Origin: JACKIC01 sp964392305
GTDB taxonomy: Bacteria > Planctomycetota > UBA1135 > UBA2386
NCBI GenBank assembly: GCA_964392305.1
Contig: CAYMPV010000029.1
Span: 14,620-78,619 of the forward strand
Direction of reading: 5' to 3'
Length of the DNA stretch: 64,000 bases
This document shows, one piece after another, positions 17,087 to 24,361 of this stretch. The position numbers and the translations under genes are program-made. The notes below the pieces were generated by a model. The model made no database searches. It was not told the origin of the DNA and saw only the letters and a program-made list of their open reading frames with translations. The number at the start of each line of letters is the position of its first letter. The stretch's first letter is position 1.

Positions 17087-20000
17087 GTCTGCCTCCGGTC
17101 ACGGTGGTGGTCGCCAGCTATCGCAAGGCGGCGACGTTGCGGGCTTGCCTCGACGCGGTGCTCGCCAGCGATCATCCCGACTTCCAGGTCCTGGTCGTCG
17201 ACTCCGGCTCTGCCGACGGCACGCTCGAAGTCCTCGCGCGTCACTTCCCCAGGGTGCGTGTCGAGCACCTGCCCGGTTCCAGCCTGCCGGCGGCACTCAA
17301 CCGCGGCATTGCGCTCGCCGGGCGTCGCGACGTCGTGCGCCTGCACGGCGACGTGGTGCCGCAGCGGCGGGACTGGCTGACGCGGATGGCGACGACCGCC
17401 AACGCCACGGCATCGGTCGGCGTCGTCGGCGTCAAGCTCGTGCACGCCAACGGCCGGATCCAGTCGCTGGGCCGCGACCTCGTCACCGGCCTGGGCTTCG
17501 GCCGCCCCGGCGACGACCGGCGCGCGTTCGAGTTCGACGACGGTCAGGGTGGCGAACCGATCGAGGTCGACGCCGTTCGCGGCGCCTGCGCCTACTATCG
17601 CCGGCAGGTGCTCGATCGCGTCGGCCTCGACGAGGCCTATGCGCCCGCGCACGGTGACGACGACGACTTCTGCCTCGCGGCCCGCTATCACGGTTTCTCG
17701 GTGTTCGTCGACCCCGCCGTCACCGCCGTGCACCACACGCCGCACCTGTCGCGCATGACCGCGTTCGCGGGCATGCCGCAACAGGCCGATCTGGTGGCCG
17801 CCTTGTCCAGTGGCGCAGACTGTCGCGCGCGCACGTTCGCCTACTTCGCGGCCAAGTGGGGTTTCGATCCGCTGGGCCCCGATCTGCACGAGATCCGCCG
17901 GCGTTACGGGCACACGGCGATCTGCTGGCGCATCGGTGAGGCGCTGCGCTACCCGAACGACACGCCGCAGCCGTGTGTCGACATCGCCTTCGTCACCTGC
18001 AACAGCGCCCGCGTGTTGCCGCAGATGCTCGCGGCGTTGGCTGCCACGCGGTGGCCGCACCTGCGCGCCTACGCCGTCGACAACGGCAGCACCGATGGGA
18101 CGTTGTCGATCCTCGAGGACTGGGCCGGCCGGTTGCCGTTCGGGTTGCAGATCCACCGCCTGCCGCTCAACGTCGGGGTGGCACCGGCGATGAACCTGGC
18201 GTTCACGCTGGGCTCGTCACCGCTGGTGGCGCGGCTCGACGACGACGCGATCGTCACGCCCGATTGGCTCGAGCGTCTGGTGCCCAGGTTCGCGCAACGG
18301 CCCTTCGCGGGCGTGGTCGCGCCGCGCGTGCTGCACGCCGGTGCCGCCGAAGTGCTGCAGGCGCGACCCGGTCGTGCCTGGCCGATGGCGCTGCCGCGCG
18401 GCACGGAGCCCGTGCGTTACGACGGGTTGATGCGCCTGGGTTCGTTGTGCGGCTGCTGCAACCTGTACCGCCGCGACGTTCTCGAACGAGCCGGGTTGCT
18501 CGACATCCGCTACGCGCCGACGCAGTACGACGACACCGACCACCACATCGCCATCGCCAACCGCGGTTACGAAGTGTTGCACGACGGCACGGCGACGGTG
18601 CGCCACCTGCTCAACCAGGGACGTTCGCAGACCAGCGCTGCGATGAGCAGCGCCGTCGCCAACCAGGGCAAGCTCGTCGGCAAGTGGGGTGGTGACGTGT
18701 TGCGGCGTCTCGATCGCGGCATCGACCTGTCGAACGAAGGCCGGTTCCTGCCCGCCGATGGCGATACGAGCGCATTCCTGGCCCGGTTGCCGGCGGGCTC
18801 ACCGCCGACGCCAACGCCGCACCGGCCGGATCCGCAGGTCGCGCAGTTGCTCGCCACGCGCGCCGATGGTTTTGCCGACGGCGGAGCCTTCGACGTCTAC
18901 GGCCGAACCCTGCTGGCCAGCGCCGAACACGCGTTGGCCCGAGGGGATCTGGACCTGTGCAGCAGTTGCCTGTGGTTCTTGATCGACGCGTTCCCACATC
19001 TGCCCGAGGTCCTGTCGCTGCACGCGCGCCGCACCGCCGCCGAGGGTGACCTGGACGCGGCGCGTCGGCTCATGAAACGCGCCATCAACCTGCGGCCGGA
19101 CGACACCACTTTACGCGCCCAGGCCGCCGCGTTGGTTGCGCCTTCGATCGCGCCGGCCAGCGCGAACCAGGCACTCGACCGGGCCGTCGTGCTGCCGCCC
19201 TACGGTGGCGGCCCGGACACGCGCCACGACCTGGCGCACGCCCTGGCCGAGGCGTCTTCGGGTCGCGTCGTGACGGAGCCCGGTAGCGTGAATGCGGCCG
19301 TCGTGCACGTGCATGCCTTCGATCTCGACGACGCGCTGCTGTTGCTCGATCAGGTCAAGGCCGCGCGCGTCGCGGCCCCCGGCGCGCACATCGTGTTGTC
19401 GCCGTGGACCTGCGACCCCGAACCCGGTGCGTGGGCAACGTACGTGCTGCCGACCCTGTTCCGGCAGGCCGAGGGCGCGGCGCTCGATGACCTGTTGGCG
19501 CAAGCCGCGATGCAGCGTCTGGTCGTCGACGGCCGCACCGACCGGCGTCGCGCGGTCGCTCCCGCGGAGTGGCTGCAGCCTTACCAGCAGCGGGTGCTCG
19601 ACAACGTCGACGAAGTGGCGCCGTTCAGCGCTCACGAGGTGCGTTGGCTGCGACGACGCTTCGCCAGGCTGCCGCCCATGCGCGATCCTGCCTGGCCCGA
19701 GTGTGTTGCTGACGGTGACGACGGCGCCGCGTTCCGCCATGAGTTCGGTCAGCGTGATTTCGTCCTGGTGCCCGGGCCGTTGCAGCCCGAACACAACCAA
19801 CTGCTCGCGCTGTACGCCCTGCGCGACTGGCCTTGCGTCGTGATCGGCGCCCACCCGGACCCCGGCTACGCGGAGTTGTGCCGTCGCTTCGCGGGGCCGC
19901 GCACCACCTTCCTGCCACCGGTGTCGGCGAGGATGCTGCGTTCGGCGGTCGCCGCGGCGCGCCTGGTCGCCTTGCCGACGTTCCTCGATCGGCCGACCGC

Positions 20001-20196
20001 CTCGCACCTCTACGCACGGGCCGCCGGCACGCCGGTGCTGTGCACCATCGGCAGTTCGCTGGCGCAGTGCCTGGGCAGCCTCGCGTGCCCCGTCGATCCC
20101 TGCGACGTGACGGGCATGCGCGCCGCGGCACGAGAGCAGTTCGTCGATCTCCCGGTCTTCGAACGGCAACTCGCCGCACCGAGCGGCGCGGTCTGA
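17083..20196 (+). CDS. Multidomain glycosyltransferase: GT2 + GT2 + TPR-like + GT4-like C-terminus
   Basis: A 1037-residue protein translationally coupled to the GT75 gene. Residues about 1-270 form a first GT2 domain (VTVVVASYRKAATL, VVDSGSADGTLEV, RLHGDVVPQ). Residues about 295-550 form a second GT2 domain (AVDNGSTDGTLSI, VARLDDDAIVTPDW with a DDD metal motif, and a TQYDDTDHH segment). Residues about 615-690 look like TPR helices (LHARRTAAEGDLDAARRLMKRAI). Residues about 700-1037 resemble the GT4 C-terminal Rossmann domain (FVLVPGPLQPEHNQLLALYAL, ARAAGTPVLCTIGSSL). Such chains assemble several linkages of one glycan. The acceptor is unknown. Confidence 0.85.
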   Translation: MSLPPVTVVVASYRKAATLRACLDAVLASDHPDFQVLVVDSGSADGTLEVLARHFPRVRVEHLPGSSLPAALNRGIALAGRRDVVRLHGDVVPQRRDWLTRMATTANATASVGVVGVKLVHANGRIQSLGRDLVTGLGFGRPGDDRRAFEFDDGQGGEPIEVDAVRGACAYYRRQVLDRVGLDEAYAPAHGDDDDFCLAARYHGFSVFVDPAVTAVHHTPHLSRMTAFAGMPQQADLVAALSSGADCRARTFAYFAAKWGFDPLGPDLHEIRRRYGHTAICWRIGEALRYPNDTPQPCVDIAFVTCNSARVLPQMLAALAATRWPHLRAYAVDNGSTDGTLSILEDWAGRLPFGLQIHRLPLNVGVAPAMNLAFTLGSSPLVARLDDDAIVTPDWLERLVPRFAQRPFAGVVAPRVLHAGAAEVLQARPGRAWPMALPRGTEPVRYDGLMRLGSLCGCCNLYRRDVLERAGLLDIRYAPTQYDDTDHHIAIANRGYEVLHDGTATVRHLLNQGRSQTSAAMSSAVANQGKLVGKWGGDVLRRLDRGIDLSNEGRFLPADGDTSAFLARLPAGSPPTPTPHRPDPQVAQLLATRADGFADGGAFDVYGRTLLASAEHALARGDLDLCSSCLWFLIDAFPHLPEVLSLHARRTAAEGDLDAARRLMKRAINLRPDDTTLRAQAAALVAPSIAPASANQALDRAVVLPPYGGGPDTRHDLAHALAEASSGRVVTEPGSVNAAVVHVHAFDLDDALLLLDQVKAARVAAPGAHIVLSPWTCDPEPGAWATYVLPTLFRQAEGAALDDLLAQAAMQRLVVDGRTDRRRAVAPAEWLQPYQQRVLDNVDEVAPFSAHEVRWLRRRFARLPPMRDPAWPECVADGDDGAAFRHEFGQRDFVLVPGPLQPEHNQLLALYALRDWPCVVIGAHPDPGYAELCRRFAGPRTTFLPPVSARMLRSAVAAARLVALPTFLDRPTASHLYARAAGTPVLCTIGSSLAQCLGSLACPVDPCDVTGMRAAAREQFVDLPVFERQLAAPSGAV

Positions 20197-20242
20197 CCGC
20201 GTTGCCTGGCAGCCCGCCGAGCAGCCCGGCGAGCAGCGCCGA

Positions 20243-21052
20243 TCAGCCCAGCAGATCGACGGCGCGACGCGCGGATTGCCCCGAGATCCGGATGCCGGTG
20301 ATCTGCAGGCTGTGCAGGATGCGATCGCGCGTGATGTTGGCGATCTCCTGGGCGACGTCGGCGTCTTCGATGCGCGACTGGGCCGCGGCCAGGTTCTCGC
20401 GGGTCGCGGCGGACGCCGACGACGAACGCTCCAACGACGACTCGACCGCGCCGAGCTTGCTGCGCACCGACGAGACCTGGTCGATCGCCTGGTCGAGTTT
20501 GCTCAGGGTCTGCGCATCGCCGACATCGAGATCGGCGACACCGATCGCCTGACTGCGCACGTCGGGCAGGTCCAGCGTCGTCTGTTGGCCCTGGCCGTCG
20601 ACGATGGTGCGCGCCGCGGCGCCGCTCTGCGAGCCGTCGAGCAGCGACTGCTGATCGCCGAACCGCGCACCGGCGGCGTTCTGGTCGATCTGCTCGGCGA
20701 GCTGGTCGTACTCGGCCTGGATCACGTTGCGATCCTCGGCCGACAGCGTGCCGTTCTGCGCCTGCACGGTCAGCTCACGCATGCGCGCCAGTGATTCGTG
20801 GGTGTTGGCGAGCGAACCCTCGGCGGTGCGCGCCATGCTGACGCCGTCGGCGAGATTGCGTTCGCCCTGTGCCAGACCGCGCACCTCGGCGCCGAGCCGG
20901 GTCGCGATCGCCAAACCCGCGGCGTCGTCGGCGGCGCTGTTGATGCGCTTCTGCGTCGACAGGCGCGCCATGCTGGTCTGCAGGCGTTGCTGCGTCTGGT
21001 GCAGGCCGCGTTGGCCCGGATTGGCGCCGCCGCCGTGGATCGAAAGGCTCAT
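20243..21052 (-). CDS. fliC: Short flagellin
   Basis: A 269-residue flagellin starting at ATG 21052 (GGAG ten bases upstream). The conserved N-terminal D0/D1 part (RINSAADDAAGLAIATRL, LADGVSMARTAEGSL, ARMRELTVQAQNG) is joined to the C-terminal D1/D0 part (SLERSSSASAATRENLAAA, IEDADVAQEIANITRDRIL) by only about 80 residues. The surface-exposed D2/D3 domains are therefore essentially missing. The extreme C-terminus (GIRISGQSARRAVDLLG) retains the family LLG ending. No other flagellar gene is in the window. It is convergent with the giant glycosyltransferase gene, which may be relevant to filament glycosylation (inference). Confidence 0.9.
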   Translation of the reverse strand: MSLSIHGGGANPGQRGLHQTQQRLQTSMARLSTQKRINSAADDAAGLAIATRLGAEVRGLAQGERNLADGVSMARTAEGSLANTHESLARMRELTVQAQNGTLSAEDRNVIQAEYDQLAEQIDQNAAGARFGDQQSLLDGSQSGAAARTIVDGQGQQTTLDLPDVRSQAIGVADLDVGDAQTLSKLDQAIDQVSSVRSKLGAVESSLERSSSASAATRENLAAAQSRIEDADVAQEIANITRDRILHSLQITGIRISGQSARRAVDLLG

Positions 21053-21090
21053 CGTGTGGTTGCTCCGCTGTTCCCCGGGAGCTTTCGACG

Positions 21091-22095
21091 TCAATTGTGC
21101 AAGCCTTGAACACCGTGTCCCGGAACGGGACGCAGGCCGGCCAGGAACCGGGCGAAGTGTTGTGGCATGGCGGCGCGCACGGTGAGGCGTTCCGCGGCAT
21201 CGGGTGGTGTGAATGACAGTGCCGCGGCGTGCAGCAGGTGGTGGTCGATGCCGGTGCTCGCGACCCACGGCGAATCGTCGCGCCGCACGGCGTCGAGATC
21301 GGCCAGGTACGCGTCGTCATCGCGCCCGTAGAGCTTGTCGCCGACCAGCGGGTGGCCGAGGTGTTCGAGGTGGGCGCGGATCTGGTGGGTGCGGCCGGTG
21401 CGTGGCGCAGCGCGCACCAGCGTGTGGCGCGGGGTGCGCAGCAGCACCACGAAGTCGGTGATGGCCGGTGACGCGCCGCGGGCGTCGGCGGCGACGACGG
21501 CGCGCCGCGAACGAACGCGGCTGCCGGCGGCGGGGCCGAGCGGCGCGTCGACGCACAGCGCGGCCGGTTCCCAAGTGCCGTGCGTCAAGGCAAGGTAGAC
21601 CTTGTCGACGGCGCGCGTCGCGAACTGCTTCTGCAGCACGGCCATCGCTGCGGCGTCCTTGGCGAGCAGCAGCGCACCGCTGGTGTCGCGATCGAGGCGG
21701 TGCACGGCGTGCAGTTCGGCGACGCCGACGCGCGCCGACAGCGCGCGCAGGAAGGTGCGGCCGGGGAACACGCTCGCCGCGTGCACGACGCTGCCGGCGG
21801 GCTTGTCGACGACGAGGCAACGTTCGTCTTCGAACAGGATCGGCACGTGCAACTCGTCGCGGGCGACCGCGACTGTGACGAGGTCGCCGGCGTGCACGTG
21901 GTCCCGCGGGTTCAGGATCGTGTCGTCACGCCACACGCGACCGGCGACGATTGCATCGACCCACCCGGCCGTTGTGAGGTAGGTGAAGTGACGCGCCAAC
22001 CAGTCGACCACCGGCGTCGGCGGGGTTCCGATGGGCACGCGGGAGCGCAACGCCGCACCGGTGCCCGCGCCGCTGGGTTCGTCGTGATGCGCCAC
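21091..22095 (-). CDS. RluA-family 23S rRNA/tRNA pseudouridine synthase
   Basis: An RluA/RsuA-type pseudouridine synthase. The start is uncertain: GTG 22095 gives 334 residues, GTG 22038 gives 315. An S4-like N-terminal part (VVDWLARHFTYLTTAGWVDAIVAGRVWRD) is followed by VVDKPAGSVVHAA and the catalytic motif HAVHRLDRDTSGALLLAKD containing the essential Asp. RTGRTHQIRAHLEHLGHPLVGDKLYG is also present. It isomerises specific uridines in rRNA or tRNA; the exact target cannot be assigned. The 3' end lies just upstream of the flagellin start on the same strand. Confidence 0.92.
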   Translation of the reverse strand: MAHHDEPSGAGTGAALRSRVPIGTPPTPVVDWLARHFTYLTTAGWVDAIVAGRVWRDDTILNPRDHVHAGDLVTVAVARDELHVPILFEDERCLVVDKPAGSVVHAASVFPGRTFLRALSARVGVAELHAVHRLDRDTSGALLLAKDAAAMAVLQKQFATRAVDKVYLALTHGTWEPAALCVDAPLGPAAGSRVRSRRAVVAADARGASPAITDFVVLLRTPRHTLVRAAPRTGRTHQIRAHLEHLGHPLVGDKLYGRDDDAYLADLDAVRRDDSPWVASTGIDHHLLHAAALSFTPPDAAERLTVRAAMPQHFARFLAGLRPVPGHGVQGLHN

Positions 22096-22291
22096 GTCGG
22101 CATGGTCGCCGCGGCCGGTCGCCCGACCAAGGCGTCGTTGCCGAATGCGGATCCTCGCCGCCCGATTCCATGCGAGCGTCGCGCACAGGCGGGATTGTCG
22201 GGTCTTCGCGAACTGGCATAGTTTCGCGGATCGCCGCCGATCACCGCGCAATTCGCCGCGGGTCGCGCGGCGACTGACCCCTTCTTCATCG

Positions 22292-24316
22292 ATGCACAAG
22301 CTACTCGCCATCTGTCTGCTCGCCGCCTCGCTGGCCGCGCAGTCACCAGTCACTGCCGGCGTCCAACCGAACACGACCAACTTCGTCGGGGGCCTCGTCG
22401 TCACCAACACGGCACCGCCGCCGGTGACGCAGCTCTTCGACCTGACCGTCACGGATCCGAACGGCATCACCGTGACGCGTTTCGACTGCAACGTCAACAC
22501 CAGCGCTGGCACGACCGGCACGCTCGGCGTGTGGATCACCGCCCCGAGCGGCACACATGTCGGCAACCACATGAACAATGCGGCCTGGACCCAGGTCGCG
22601 ACGCAGACGATCACCCACGCCGGCGGGCGCGTCACGTTCACGCTGCCGACGCCGTTCTTCATGGCCGCCGGCACCTATGGCATGGCGCTGCATTACCAGG
22701 GCGCCAACCCGGTGTACACCAACCCGGCGACGCCGGTGCCGCCGCTGCCGACGACCTACAGCACCAACGAAGTCACGCTCGACCTGAGCGTGGCGCGGGT
22801 GCGCGCCTCGGATCCGATCGATCCGTTCGGCGGCACCGCGGCCGGCTTCTCGCCGCGCCACGCCAACGTTGCGATGTACTACACGGTCGGCGCGGTGTCG
22901 GTCGACTTCGGCGGCACGCCGCTGCGCGGTGCCTCTCCGCTGCCGGTGCAGTTCACGAGCTTCGCCAACTCGGGCAACCCCGGTGGCATCCTCGCCTACG
23001 CGTGGGACCTCGACGGTGACCAGGTCATCGACTCGACGCTGCAGAATCCCTTGTTCGTCTACAACCAGTGCGGCAACTACACGGTGTCGCTCACGGTCGT
23101 CGACGCGCTCGGTGCGGCCACCGCGACCAAGGTCAACTACGTGCAGACCGACATCATCGTGCCGAGCTTCACCAACCAGCTGCTCGCGCCCAACACGGTG
23201 CAGTTCACCGACACTTCGTCGCCGACGCCGGCGACCTGGGCGTGGGACCTCGACGGGGACACCGTCGTCGATTCGACGCTGCAGAACCCGATCTTCCTGT
23301 ACGCCAACGCGTGCAGTGAGGTCACGGTCTCGGTGACCATGACGTTGGCCTGCCAGCCGGCGGTGACGTTGACCAAGAAGATCGCCGTCGCGTCGGCGCT
23401 GGAGACCACCTTCCAGGGCGGCCTGGTGACGACCACGACCGCGACCGGCGGGGTCAACTACATCGACGTCGACGTCACCAACCCCGACGGCGTCACCGTC
23501 TGCGGCATGCACGTCAACAGCGGTCTCGCTGCCAACAACCCGCTGACCGTGAACGTCTACCAGAAGCAGGGCACCTACGTCGGCGCGGTCGAGACCGCCG
23601 GGGACTGGCGACTGGTCGGCACCAACACGGTGACCTCGCTCGGTGGCGGTCAGCGCACCTTCGTGTCGTTCAGCCCGCCGATCTACCTGGCGCCCGGCGT
23701 CAGCGGCCTGGCGATCGAGCACGTCGGCGCGTCTCCGGTCTACACCAACATGGGTGGCACGCGGGTTTTCGCCAACGCCGACCTGACGATCACCGCGGGC
23801 CTGACCCAGGCCGCGCCGATCTTCGGCCCGGCCGCGACGTCGACGCAGTTCTCGCCGCGCATCTGGAACGGGGCGCTGCACTACTCGACCAGCAGCAGCA
23901 ACGCCGCACCCGGCTACGGCTACATCGGCGCGGGTTGCGCCGGCACGCTCGGCGTGCCGGGCAACGTCGCGACCAGCCAGCCGACGCTCGGAGGCACCGC
24001 GGTGTTCAACGTCGACAACGTGCCGCTCAACGCCGCGTTCTTCCTGGTCGGCCTCAGCCGCACCACCGCCGCGATCGGCGCGCTGCCGTTCGACCTGGCG
24101 CCGTTCGGCGCGGCAGGTTGCATGGCGCGCGTCTCGCCCGACGCCGTCAACGTCGTGATCGGCGCCAACAACGCCATCAGCGTCAACTTCACGATCCCCA
24201 GCGCCACGGCGTTCGTGGGCGTGAAGTTGTTCACCCAGGCGCTGGTGCTCGACCCCGCCGCGAACGCGCTCGGCGGCGTCACCTCGGACGCTGCGGCGAT
24301 GATCGTCGGCCAGTGA
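22292..24316 (+). CDS. Secreted PKD-domain protein with duplicated flanking beta domain
   Basis: A 674-residue protein from ATG 22292, the start of a clear signal peptide ending L-A-A-Q-S. Two PKD domains occupy about residues 210-370, each with WDLDGDxVxDSTLQNPxF. They are bracketed by two copies of a beta-rich module: residues about 30-200 and 370-545 share PNTTNFVGGLVV/ETTFQGGLVT, a TxPNGxTV or NPDGVTV strand, an SLGGGQ/HAGGRxTF strand and GxxPVYTN. The last 130 residues (GYIGAGCAGTLGVPG..., ALVLDPAANALGG) form the C-terminal domain common in planctomycete secreted proteins. Probably an extracellular adhesion or binding protein. Confidence 0.82.
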   Translation: MHKLLAICLLAASLAAQSPVTAGVQPNTTNFVGGLVVTNTAPPPVTQLFDLTVTDPNGITVTRFDCNVNTSAGTTGTLGVWITAPSGTHVGNHMNNAAWTQVATQTITHAGGRVTFTLPTPFFMAAGTYGMALHYQGANPVYTNPATPVPPLPTTYSTNEVTLDLSVARVRASDPIDPFGGTAAGFSPRHANVAMYYTVGAVSVDFGGTPLRGASPLPVQFTSFANSGNPGGILAYAWDLDGDQVIDSTLQNPLFVYNQCGNYTVSLTVVDALGAATATKVNYVQTDIIVPSFTNQLLAPNTVQFTDTSSPTPATWAWDLDGDTVVDSTLQNPIFLYANACSEVTVSVTMTLACQPAVTLTKKIAVASALETTFQGGLVTTTTATGGVNYIDVDVTNPDGVTVCGMHVNSGLAANNPLTVNVYQKQGTYVGAVETAGDWRLVGTNTVTSLGGGQRTFVSFSPPIYLAPGVSGLAIEHVGASPVYTNMGGTRVFANADLTITAGLTQAAPIFGPAATSTQFSPRIWNGALHYSTSSSNAAPGYGYIGAGCAGTLGVPGNVATSQPTLGGTAVFNVDNVPLNAAFFLVGLSRTTAAIGALPFDLAPFGAAGCMARVSPDAVNVVIGANNAISVNFTIPSATAFVGVKLFTQALVLDPAANALGGVTSDAAAMIVGQ

Positions 24317-24361
24317 GTCGATGATGGCGGTGGTGCGCGCCGGGCGTAGAGTCCGGTGCGC

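Noticed and set aside
21000..21150. Sigma-54 or sigma-28 promoter for flagellin
   Set aside because: A TTGCA box is present, but the required GG at the correct spacing is missing, and no clear sigma-28 boxes were found.
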